A stretch of DNA of 64,000 nt from Streptomyces hiroshimensis (GTDB lineage Bacteria > Actinomycetota > Actinomycetes > Streptomycetales > Streptomycetaceae): NCBI RefSeq assembly GCF_014650335.1, contig NZ_BMUT01000013.1, positions 1-64,000 of the forward strand. The letters are read 5' to 3'. The notes under the pieces were generated by a model that worked only from the letters and a program-made list of their open reading frames with translations, was not told the DNA's origin and ran no database searches. This document shows, piece after piece, positions 42,733-52,600 of the stretch. Both the position numbers and the translations under genes were made by a program. Numbering within the stretch: the stretch's first letter is position 1; every line of letters starts with the position of its first letter.

Positions 42733-45700
42733 GTGTCCGATGCGTCCTTCCGTGACGTGCTCATCGGGATCAGCCCCTTCGGCGCCCCCGACGCCAGGCT
42801 CGTCGCGGCGTTCACCCGTGCCGGAGGCCTCGGCGTGCTCGACCTCGGCACGGGGTGCCGGCGGGCCCGTGAGGAGCTGGAACAGGTGCGCCGCTGGACC
42901 GCGGGCCGGCGGTACGGCGTACGGGTCGCCGCCGGGTGCCGGCTCGCACCCGACGATCTCGCCCCGGGGCCGGCCGGGGACGGGACCGCCCCGCACACGG
43001 TGGTGCTCGGCGTGGGGGCGGACTGGCCGGTCCGTGAGACGGCCGGCGCGTACCGGGTGCTGGTCGAGGTCACCACCGTTGAGGAGGCCCTGGCGGCCGT
43101 GCGGGCCGGAGCGCACGGCGTCATAGCGCGAGGCGGTGAGAGCGGCGGCCGGGTCGGCCCCGTCGGCACGTTCGTGCTCCTGCAGCAGGTGCTCGGCGAG
43201 CCGGGAGTGACCGTCCCCGTGTGGGCCTGCGGTGGCATCGGGCCGCGGACCGCCGCGGCGGCCGTCGCGGGCGGGGCGGCCGGAGTCGTCCTGGACAGCC
43301 AGCTCGCGCTGCTGGCGGAGTCCGGCCTCGGCGGGCGGGCGGCGGCCGACATCCGCGCCATGGACGGTTCGGAGACCACCGTCGTCGACGGTCACCGGGA
43401 GCTGTTGCGCCGCGATCCGCGCGCCGGGCGCCTGCCGGTGGGTCAGGACGGCTTCCTGGCCTCCGTCTTCGCCGACCGCTGGCAGACGGTGGCCCGGACC
43501 GTCCGGGCCCTGACGGAGGCGGTCGAGGACGGCTTCCACGACGGCACGGCCGCCTCGGCGCTGCGTCCCGGTTCGGCGTCGGCCGAGGCGCTGGGCGTCC
43601 GGCTGCCCGTCGCGCAGGGCCCGATGACCAGGGTCAGCGACCGGCCCGCGTTCGCCGCCGCCGTGGCCGCGGAGGGCGGGCTCCCCTTCATCGCGCTCGC
43701 CCTGGCGCCGCCGGACCGGGCGCGCGCCGTGCTGCGCGACACCGCGGCGGCCCTCGCCGGGCGGCCCTGGGGCGTGGGCGTGCTCGGCTTCGCCCCGGAA
43801 GGGATCCGGGGCGCCCAGCTCGACGTCATCCGGGAGGTACGCCCGAGCCACGCCGTCATCGCGGGCGGACGGCCCGCCCAGGCCGCCGCCCTCGAAGAGG
43901 CCGGGATCGCCACGTTCCTGCACGTCCCCTCGCCCGGCCTGCTGCGGCGGTTCCTGCGGGCCGGGGCCCGCAGGTTCGTCTTCGAGGGCGCGGAGTGCGG
44001 CGGTCATGTGGGTCCGCGGAACAGCTTCCCGCTGTGGGAAGCGCAGATTGCGGTGCTCGCGGACTTCCTGGCCGGGCAAGGGGGCCGGGACGCCCGCGAA
44101 GCGGCCGGTGCCCGGGAAGGCCGCATAGAGGTGTTCTTCGCGGGCGGCATCCACGACGAGCGGTCCGCCGCCATGGTCGCCGCCCTGGCCGCCCCGCTGA
44201 TCCGGCGCGGCGTCGCGGTGGGCCTGCTGATGGGAACGGCCTACCTGTTCACGGAAGAGGCCGTCGCCTGCGGCGCCGTACAGCCGCTCTTCCAGCGGCA
44301 GATGCTGGCCGCGCACCGCACGACCCTGCTGGAGACGGCGCCGGGCCACGCCACCCGGTGCCTCACGACCCCCGTCACGGAGGGCTTCGGCGCGCTCAAG
44401 GAGCGGCTCCAGGCGCAGGGCGTACCGGCGCGGCAGCGCTGGGAGACCCTTGAGCGGCACAATGTCGGACGGCTGCGGCTGGCCAGCCGGGGCGTCGAAC
44501 GCGGCCCCGGCGGAGAACCGGTGCCGGTGGGCGAGGACCGGCAGTTCCACGAGGGCCTGTTCATGGCCGGGGACGTCGCGGCGCTGCGCTCCCGCGTCAC
44601 CACCGTCGCAGCCCTGCACCGCGCCGTGACCGACGGGGCCGCGGACTTCCTGGAGCGGCGCGCCGAGGAGCTGCGCCGCGTGCCGGAGGAGGGCCCGGCC
44701 GGGCAGGCGTCCAAGGCGGCCGTCTCCCGGCCGCTGGACATCGCCGTCGTCGGCATGGCCTGCATGTTCCCGGGCGCACCCGACATGGCCGCTTTCTGGG
44801 CCAACGTGCTCAGCGGCGCCGACGCCGTCACCGAGGTGCCGGCCGACCGCTGGGACCCCGCCCTCCACCACGGCGCGGCCACCGTCTCCAAGTGGGGCGG
44901 ATTCCTGCCGCGCATCCCCTTCGACCCGCTGCGCTACGGTATTCCGCCCACCACCCTGGGCAGCACCGATCCGGTGCAGCTGCTCGCGCTGGAGGCCGCG
45001 CGCCGGGCTCTGGACGACGCCGGATACGGCGACGGCGGCCGGGGCGGCAGGCCCTTCGACCGCTCCCGCGCCTCCGTGGTCTTCGGCGCCGAGTCCGGAG
45101 GCGAGCTGTCCCACGCCTACACCCTGCGCGCGGTCCTGCCCTCCTACTTCGGCTCGGTGCCGCCCGGCCTGGCGGAACAACTGCCCACGCCCACCGAGGA
45201 CTCCTTCCCCGGCATCCTGGCCAACGTCGTCTCCGGACGCATCGCCCACCGCTTCGATCTGGGCGGCGCGAACTACACCGTGGACGCGGCGTGCGCCTCG
45301 TCGCTCGCCGCGCTCGACTCCGCCTGCAAGGAACTGGTCACCGGCAGCAGCGACCTCGTCCTGTGCGGGGGCGCGGACCTGCACAACGGCATCGCCGACT
45401 ACGCCCTCTTCACTTCCGTCCAGGCGCTCTCTCCGACAGGGCGGTGCCGCCCGTTCGACGCCGCGGCCGACGGGACCGTCCTCGGCGAGGGTGTGGCCTG
45501 CGTGGTGCTCAAGCGGCTGGCCGACGCCGAACGGGACGGCGACCGCGTCTACGCCGTGATCAAGGGGATGGGCAGCTCCAGCGACGGCAGGTCGCGCAGC
45601 CTCACCGCGCCGTGTCCGCAGGGCCAGCGCGCCGCCCTGGAGCGGGCCTACGCGAGCGCGGGCGTCTCGCCCGCCGACGTCGGGCTGGTCGAGGCCCACG

Positions 45701-48700
45701 GAACGGGCACCGTCGTCGGCGACCGTACGGAGATGGCCGCCCTCGACGAGGTGTTCACCGCGGCCGGGGCACGGCCGGAAAGCTGTGCCCTCGGGTCCGT
45801 CAAAGCACAGATCGGGCACACTAAATGCGCCGCGGGCCTGGCCGGTCTCGTCAAGACCGCCCTGGCGCTGTACACGGGCGTCACACCGCCGACCGCGCAG
45901 CTGGAGCGGCCCGGCCCCTCCTGGCGGGAGGGCGAGAGCCCCTTCGTCTTCCACACCCGGGCCCGGCCGTGGGCGGCCCCGGCCGCCGAGCGGGTCGCGG
46001 GGCTCAGCGCCTTCGGCTTCGGCGGCACCAACTTCCACGCGGTGCTCGCCGCCCACGAGGCGGGCATGCCCCCGCGGCACGGCCTGGACGCCTGGCCCGC
46101 CGAGCTCTTCCTCTTCCGCGGCGCCGACCTGCCCTCCGCCCTGCGCGCGGTAGGGAAGATGCTGGAACTGGCCGAGGCCAACGACGCCGCCGGACGGCCG
46201 CGGCGCCTGCGTGACCTGGCCCTGACGGCCTCCCGCACGGCCGACGCCGGCCGGGAGCCGGTCCGCATCGCCCTGGTCGCCGCCGACCTCGGCGACCTCG
46301 CGCGCAAGCTGCGCAGCGCCCTGGAGGCCGACGGCGGCCCGGCAGCCGGGGGCGGCACCGCACCTGGCATCCACGTCGCGGAACCGGAGAGGAGGGGGAC
46401 GGAGACGGGAACGGACCCCGGCAAGGTCGCCTTCCTCTTCCCCGGCCAGGGCAGCCAGCGCCCCGGCATGCTCGCGGACCTCTTCGTCACCTTCCCGGAG
46501 CTCCAGCGCCACCTCCACCTCGGCCCTGACCATGCCGCCCTCCTCCACCCCCCGGCCGCGTTCGACGACGCGCGGCGAGCGGAGCGCCGGGCCCGCCTCA
46601 CCGACACCCGAGCGGCACAACCGGCGCTCGGAATCGTCGGCCTCACCGCGTACACCCTCCTCGAAACGGCCGGCATCCGGCCCGACATGGCGGCCGGGCA
46701 CAGCTACGGGGAGCTCGTGGCGCTCTGCGCGGCAGGCGTCATGGACGCCCGTACCCTGCTGCGCCTGAGCGCCGAGCGGGCGAACGCGATCCACACGGCC
46801 GCCGGAGCGCACGCGGACGGGCCGGGCGGCATGGCGGCGGTCGCCGCGGGACCCTCCGACGTCGAACGTGCTCTCGCGGACGCGGGGCTGTCCGGCCGGG
46901 TCGTCGTGGCCAACTACAACGGCCCCTCCCAGACCGTCGTCTCCGGGCCGGTGGAGGCGGTCGACGCGGCGGTGGAGGCCGTACGTGCCGCAGGCCGCTC
47001 CGCGACCCGTATCCCGGTGGCCTGTGCCTTCCACAGCCCGCTCGTGTCGGCGGCCGAGGGCCGGTTCGCCGAGGCGCTGGAGCGCGAGGCCCTGGGCGAG
47101 GCGGAGTTCCCCGTCTGGTCCAACCGGACGGCCGCCGAGCACGGCAGTTCGGCGGACGTGCTGCGTGTGGAACTGGCCGGGCAGCTCGGTGCGCCGGTGC
47201 GCTTCACGGAGCAGATCGAGGCCATGTACGCGGCGGGGGCCCGGGTCTTCGTCGAGGCGGGGCCCGGCACCGTGCTCACCGGCCTCGTCGGGTCGATCCT
47301 CGCCGGCCGGCCGCACCGGGCCGTCGCCTGCGCGGGAAGCCTCGGGGAGGACGGCCGCGAGCTGCCCGGATTCCTCGACTCCCTGGCCGCGCTCGCAGTC
47401 GCCGGGCTGCCGGTGCTCACCGCCTGGATGTTCCGCGGCCGTGACGCCGTCGACGCCGAACCCTTGCCGCAGGAGCGGCCGGGCTGGACCGTCGACGGGC
47501 ACCTGGTTCGCACGCGGGACGGTGAACCCGTGCCCGGCGGGCCGGCACCGGCCCAGCGCATCGCTGCCCCGGCGGTGACGGCCCCGCACCACGAGGGTGG
47601 TCCACGAACGGACAAGGACGAGCTGATCTCCGACTTCCTGCGCACGAGCAGGGACATGATCGCCGCCCAGCGCGATGTGCTGCTGGGGTACTTCGGAGCC
47701 GGGCCGCAGGAGCCCGTAACGCTCCCGGCCCGGGCTTCCCTGCGTCCGGCCCGGGCTTCCGTGCTTCCGGCCGAGGCTCCCGCGCGTCCGGCACCGGAGG
47801 CGGTGGCGCCCGCCCCCGCCACGCCGCCCGCGGCCCTGACCGAGGCGGAGGCGCTGAAGCTGGTGTCGGAGGTCATCAGCAGGCGCACCGGATATCCGCT
47901 CGACATGATCGACCCGGGCCTGGATCTCGACGCCGATCTCGGCATCGACTCCATCAAGCGGGCCGAGATCGCGGGCGAGTTCGCCCAGCGCGCGGGTCTC
48001 GGCACCGACAACGGTGCGGCGGCCCTCGGTGACGAGGAGCTGGAAGAGCTCGGCAAGGCCCGTACCGCGGCAGCCACCGCGGCATGGCTGGTCAGGAAGA
48101 TCGCCGCCGGGGCCCCACCGGACGCGCACCCCGGGCGGCCGGTGCCGGTGCCGGCCTCCGGCGGAGTCCCGAGGCGGTTCCGGCTCGGGCCCGTCCCGCT
48201 CGACGGCGTTCCTGTCGCCGCGCCGTCCTCCCGCCTCGCCGGGCGACGCTTCGCGCTGCTCGGCGGTGGCGGCGAAGCCGACGGCGACGCCGACGTGGCC
48301 ACCGCACTGGCAGCCCGGCTGGAGCGGCACGGGGCGCAGACCATGACCCTGCCGACCGATCACCTGCTGAGCGAGCAGGACGGCCCTGTGGACGGCGTGG
48401 TGCTCCTCGGCCCGCTGACCGGCTCGGACCTGCCGGTGCTCCCCGGCGCCTTTCCTGTCGTCCAGGCCGCCCTGCGGTGCGACCCGCACTGGCTCCTGGC
48501 CGTCCGGGCCGCCGCGCGGCACGACGCCCGCACGGCCGGCCTGCGCGGGCTGTTCCGCGCCGTGGCCCGGGAGTATCCGCAGGCCGCGGCCCGGCTCGTG
48601 GAACTGTCCCCCTGCCTGCCCGCGTCCGCTGTGGCCGACGCCCTCGCCGCGGAGATCCTCTCCGACGACCGGGACGCCCCGGTCGTGCTGCGGACCGGTG

Positions 48701-49650
48701 CCGGCCGGCAGGGCCTGGAGCTGCAGGAGGCCCCGATCGTCCGCCCTGAGGACGCCCCTGCGGGGCAGGAGAGCGACTACGAGGCCGCGGCCGCCGCCGG
48801 ACTGGACCGCGACTCGGTGGTCGTCCTGGTCGGCGGGGCCCGCGGCATCACGGCACGGTTCGCCGTCGCCCTGGCGACCGCCACCCGCTGCCGGATCGAA
48901 CTGCTGGGCCGTACGCCCTGGCCCGGCCCGGACGAGGAGCCCGCCATCGCCGCAGCGGGCGACGGCACGGCGCTGTGCGGTGTGCTCGCGGCCCGGGGCG
49001 GCCTGACGCCGTCACAGATCCGCAAGGAGAGCGCGCGCATCCTGGCACAGCGCGAGATCACCGCCACGATGGACGAGCTGAAGGGTGTCGCCGCCCGCGT
49101 GCGGTACCGGCCGGTGGACGTGCGGGAACCGGAGGCCGTGTGCCGGGCGGTCAAGGAGATCCATGCCGAGTACGGTCGCCTCGACGGCGTCGTCCACGGG
49201 GCGGGCGTGATCGAGGACGGGCTGATCGCGCAGAAGTCCGCCGAGTCCTTCCAGCGGGTGTTCGCCACCAAGGCGGACGGCGCCGCCACGCTGCTCGGCG
49301 CGCTCGAAGGACTGCCGGCCCTTCCCGCCTTCGTCGTGCTCTTCGGAAGCGTCGCCGCGGCGCTCGGCAGCCGGGGCCAGGCGGACTACGCGGCGGCCAA
49401 CGACGCACTGGAGGAGCTGGGCGCCCAGTGGGCGGCCCGCACGGGAGGCCGGGCCCTGACCGTCCACTGGGGGCCGTGGGCCCCCACCGGAGCCCACCCG
49501 GGGATGGTCACCCCGGAGCTCGGCCGCGCGTACGCCCGACGCGGAATCGGCCTCATCGACCCCCGCGAGGGTGCGCGCGCCCTGCTGGACGAACTCGCCT
49601 GGGGCGGCGTCCGGTCCGGTGCCGTCGTCTACACCGCCCCGGGCCGGTGA
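42733..49650 (+). CDS. PUFA-synthase-like type I polyketide synthase (NMO-NMO-KS-AT-ACP-KR)
   Basis: A 2305-residue multidomain synthase. Two tandem FMN TIM-barrel (nitronate monooxygenase/PfaD-like enoyl reductase) units come first: unit 1 with GVIARGGESGGRVGP near residue 134, unit 2 with FEGAECGGHVGP near 419. A ketosynthase follows (about 668-1090) with Cys854 in VDAACASSL, His989 in VEAHGTGT and GHTKCAAG. An acyltransferase has GHSYGE (Ser1324). A Pro/Ala-rich linker leads to an ACP with LGIDSIKRAEI (Ser1740, the PUFA-type motif), then a ketoreductase (VGGARGITARFA about 2032; Tyr2219). The GTG at 42733 has GAGGAG upstream. It builds and partly reduces an acyl chain with the next gene product, whose start overlaps its stop by four bases. 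Fusion of two NMO units to the KS is unusual. Confidence 0.9.
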   Translation: MSDASFRDVLIGISPFGAPDARLVAAFTRAGGLGVLDLGTGCRRAREELEQVRRWTAGRRYGVRVAAGCRLAPDDLAPGPAGDGTAPHTVVLGVGADWPVRETAGAYRVLVEVTTVEEALAAVRAGAHGVIARGGESGGRVGPVGTFVLLQQVLGEPGVTVPVWACGGIGPRTAAAAVAGGAAGVVLDSQLALLAESGLGGRAAADIRAMDGSETTVVDGHRELLRRDPRAGRLPVGQDGFLASVFADRWQTVARTVRALTEAVEDGFHDGTAASALRPGSASAEALGVRLPVAQGPMTRVSDRPAFAAAVAAEGGLPFIALALAPPDRARAVLRDTAAALAGRPWGVGVLGFAPEGIRGAQLDVIREVRPSHAVIAGGRPAQAAALEEAGIATFLHVPSPGLLRRFLRAGARRFVFEGAECGGHVGPRNSFPLWEAQIAVLADFLAGQGGRDAREAAGAREGRIEVFFAGGIHDERSAAMVAALAAPLIRRGVAVGLLMGTAYLFTEEAVACGAVQPLFQRQMLAAHRTTLLETAPGHATRCLTTPVTEGFGALKERLQAQGVPARQRWETLERHNVGRLRLASRGVERGPGGEPVPVGEDRQFHEGLFMAGDVAALRSRVTTVAALHRAVTDGAADFLERRAEELRRVPEEGPAGQASKAAVSRPLDIAVVGMACMFPGAPDMAAFWANVLSGADAVTEVPADRWDPALHHGAATVSKWGGFLPRIPFDPLRYGIPPTTLGSTDPVQLLALEAARRALDDAGYGDGGRGGRPFDRSRASVVFGAESGGELSHAYTLRAVLPSYFGSVPPGLAEQLPTPTEDSFPGILANVVSGRIAHRFDLGGANYTVDAACASSLAALDSACKELVTGSSDLVLCGGADLHNGIADYALFTSVQALSPTGRCRPFDAAADGTVLGEGVACVVLKRLADAERDGDRVYAVIKGMGSSSDGRSRSLTAPCPQGQRAALERAYASAGVSPADVGLVEAHGTGTVVGDRTEMAALDEVFTAAGARPESCALGSVKAQIGHTKCAAGLAGLVKTALALYTGVTPPTAQLERPGPSWREGESPFVFHTRARPWAAPAAERVAGLSAFGFGGTNFHAVLAAHEAGMPPRHGLDAWPAELFLFRGADLPSALRAVGKMLELAEANDAAGRPRRLRDLALTASRTADAGREPVRIALVAADLGDLARKLRSALEADGGPAAGGGTAPGIHVAEPERRGTETGTDPGKVAFLFPGQGSQRPGMLADLFVTFPELQRHLHLGPDHAALLHPPAAFDDARRAERRARLTDTRAAQPALGIVGLTAYTLLETAGIRPDMAAGHSYGELVALCAAGVMDARTLLRLSAERANAIHTAAGAHADGPGGMAAVAAGPSDVERALADAGLSGRVVVANYNGPSQTVVSGPVEAVDAAVEAVRAAGRSATRIPVACAFHSPLVSAAEGRFAEALEREALGEAEFPVWSNRTAAEHGSSADVLRVELAGQLGAPVRFTEQIEAMYAAGARVFVEAGPGTVLTGLVGSILAGRPHRAVACAGSLGEDGRELPGFLDSLAALAVAGLPVLTAWMFRGRDAVDAEPLPQERPGWTVDGHLVRTRDGEPVPGGPAPAQRIAAPAVTAPHHEGGPRTDKDELISDFLRTSRDMIAAQRDVLLGYFGAGPQEPVTLPARASLRPARASVLPAEAPARPAPEAVAPAPATPPAALTEAEALKLVSEVISRRTGYPLDMIDPGLDLDADLGIDSIKRAEIAGEFAQRAGLGTDNGAAALGDEELEELGKARTAAATAAWLVRKIAAGAPPDAHPGRPVPVPASGGVPRRFRLGPVPLDGVPVAAPSSRLAGRRFALLGGGGEADGDADVATALAARLERHGAQTMTLPTDHLLSEQDGPVDGVVLLGPLTGSDLPVLPGAFPVVQAALRCDPHWLLAVRAAARHDARTAGLRGLFRAVAREYPQAAARLVELSPCLPASAVADALAAEILSDDRDAPVVLRTGAGRQGLELQEAPIVRPEDAPAGQESDYEAAAAAGLDRDSVVVLVGGARGITARFAVALATATRCRIELLGRTPWPGPDEEPAIAAAGDGTALCGVLAARGGLTPSQIRKESARILAQREITATMDELKGVAARVRYRPVDVREPEAVCRAVKEIHAEYGRLDGVVHGAGVIEDGLIAQKSAESFQRVFATKADGAATLLGALEGLPALPAFVVLFGSVAAALGSRGQADYAAANDALEELGAQWAARTGGRALTVHWGPWAPTGAHPGMVTPELGRAYARRGIGLIDPREGARALLDELAWGGVRSGAVVYTAPGR

Positions 49651-52600
49651 CCGTGACGCACACACCCGTCACCCCCGTACCGCCGGTCGCCGTCATCGGG
49701 ATGGCCGTGCTGCTGCCCGGATCGCCCGGTCTGGAGGCGTACTGGCGGAACCTGACGGCCGGCACGGACGCGATCACCGACGTCCCTGCGGAGCGGTGGG
49801 ACGCCGGCTACTACGACCCGGCCGGTGCCCGCGGGGCCGACCGCATCTACTGCCGGCGGGGCGGATTCGTGGACGAGTTCGCCGTGGTGGACACCGCCCG
49901 GTTCGGCATCATGCCCGCTGCCGTGCCCGGCACCGAGCCCGATCAGCTGCTCGCGCTGCACGTGGCGGCGGCTGCCGTGGCCGACGCGGGCGGCGAGGAG
50001 CGGCTGCCCGACCGGGACCGGGTGGGCGTGGTGCTGGGCCGCGGCAACTACATGGGGGCCGGGCTCGCCCGCCTGACCCAGCGCGTGGGGTTCGCCCACC
50101 AGCTGGTGCGTACCCTCGGGGAGCTGCTACCCGATCTGGAACCCGGTCAGCTCGAGCGCGTCCGGGCCGCGTTCACCCGCAGTCTGGGCGCCGACAGCCC
50201 GGATGCGGCGGCCGGCCTCGTGCCCAACCTCGTCGCGTCACGGACGGCGGGCCGGCTCGACCTGCGCGGCCCGGCCTACACGATCGACGCCGCCTGCGCC
50301 TCGTCCCTGGTGGCGGTCGACCGGGCGGTCGCCGAGCTCGCCACCGGGCGCTGCGACGTGATGCTGGCCGGCGGGGTCCACCACTGCCACGACATCACTC
50401 TGTGGAGCGTCTTCAGCCAGCTGCGCGCCCTCTCGCCGAGCCAGCGCATCCGGCCCTTCCACCGGAACGCCGACGGCCTCCTGATCGGCGAGGGGTCGGC
50501 CGTCGTGGTCCTCAAGCGCCTCGCGGACGCCCAGCGGGACGGCGACCGCGTCTATGCGGTCGTCCGCGGCACCGGGGTGTCCGGCGACGGCCGTTCCTCG
50601 GGGCTCCTCAGCCCCGACCCGGGCGGTCAGGTACGGGCCGTGCGGCAGGCGTGGCGCGCCGCCGGCCTCGACCCGCGCGCACCGCACTGCCTCGGACTCC
50701 TCGAAGCCCACGGCACCGCGACCCCGGCCGGGGACGCCGCCGAACTCGCCACCCTGGCCGAGGTGTTCGGCCCTGCCGCGGGCGGCGACCGCGCGGTGCT
50801 CGGGTCGGTGAAGTCGATGATCGGCCACACCATGCCGGCCGCCGGAGCGGCCGGGCTGGTCAAGGCGGCCCTCGCGATCCACCACGGAGTGCTGCCGCCC
50901 ACGCTGCACTGCGACGATCCGCATCCGGCGCTGGCCGGCACGCGCTTCCGCGTCACGGGCACGGCGGAGCCGTGGGAGAGCGGGCCCGGCCCGGCCGTAC
51001 GCCGCGCCGCCGTCAACGCCTTCGGCTTCGGCGGCATCAACGCCCACGTCGTCCTCGAACAGCCGCCGCCCGCCACCGGTGCGCGGAACCAGCGGAATCA
51101 GCGGCACCTCAGGCCCGCGACCGGCGTGAGCGAGCCGGAGCGCGTCCTGGCCCTGGCCGCGGACACCCCGCGGGAACTCGCGGAGCTGCTGGCCCTGGAG
51201 GACCACGCGGCGGCAGCTCCCCGGGGCACCGGCCGGGTCCGGCTCGGCATCGTTGCCCCGACCCCCGAGCGGCGGGCGCTGGCCGCGCGCGTGGTGGCCG
51301 GGGGACGTCCCTGGCGCGGCCGCAACGACATCTGGTACGCGCCCGCCCCGCTCCTGGGCCCCGGCACCACGGGCAGGATCGCGTTCGTCTTCCCCGGCCT
51401 GGAGGCCGAGTTCGCGCCCCGGGCGGACGGGATCGCCGAGCACTTCGGCCTGCCGCCCATCGCCGGCCGCCCGCCCGGAGCACCGGCGCCCGTGGGCGAT
51501 CTCGGGCGCCATGCGGTCGAGGTGTTCGCCCTCGGCCGCCTCCTCGACGGCGCGCTGCGGCGGATGGGCATCGTCCCAGACGCCGTCGCCGGCCACAGCG
51601 TCGGCGAATGGAGCGCCATGGCGATGGCCGGCATGTACGCGCGGGAGGCTGTCGACCGGCTCCTGGCCGCCTTCGACCCCGACCGGCTGCGCTTGCCCGG
51701 TCTCGCCTTCGCGGTGCTGGGCGCCTCGGCCCGGCGGGCGCAGGCCGCGCTGGCGGCGCGGGGAGACGGCCGCGTCGTCCTCTCCCACGACAACGCCCCC
51801 GGGCAGTGCATGATCTGCGGCCCCCGCCCCCAGGTCGAAGAGGTCGTCCGGTCGCTGCGCGCCGAGGGGGTGTTCGGGCGCGTCCTGCCGTTCCAGTCGG
51901 GCTTCCACACTCCCATGCTGGCCCCGTGGCTGGAGCCGATCACCGCGGAGGCGGAGCGTCTGGAGCTGGTACCCCCGAGTGTCCCGCTCTGGTCGGCGAC
52001 GACCGCCTCTCCGTACCCCACGGACCCGGCGGAGGTACGGAAACTGTTCGTCCGGCACCTGCTGGAGCCGGTGCGCTTCCGGTCGCTCGCCGAGGCCCTG
52101 CACGACGCGGGGTTCCGCGCGTTCGTCCAGGTCGGCACCGGACAGCTCACCTCGCTCGTCTCCGCCACGCTGGAGGGCAGGGACCACGTCGCCGTAGCCG
52201 CCGACTCGCCCCGCAGGGACGGACTCGCCCAGCTCCGCCGCGTGGCCCTGGCCCTGTGGACCCACGGCGCCGGCATCGACCCCACCCTGCCGCCGCCCGC
52301 GCCCGGTGCCGCCACGGTCCACACGGGAATGCGCCAGGCCGGTGTCACCGCCCGGACGCCGACCCGGCTCGCCCTGGGCAGCACGCTCGTCTCGCTGAGC
52401 GGGCAGGACCTGGCGGAGCTGCGCCGCGACCTCGCGCTCGCCCGCACCCCTGCAACGAGTTCCGGTGGGCCCGGGGCCGATCCCGTCGGCCGGTGCGTCA
52501 CCGCGCTGGAGGAGGCCGCCGGGCGCTTCCCTCCCGCCGCCGAGCTCGCGGCGCTCATCCGGGAGACGGCTGCCACCGCCGCGGCACTGATCGACGCCGC

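Noticed and set aside
42511..48522. A minus-strand open frame of about 2000 codons opposite the polyketide synthase
   Set aside because: Gly/Arg/Gln-rich, low-complexity translation without domains, antisense to strong catalytic motifs on the plus strand. A shadow of G/C-rich codon use.
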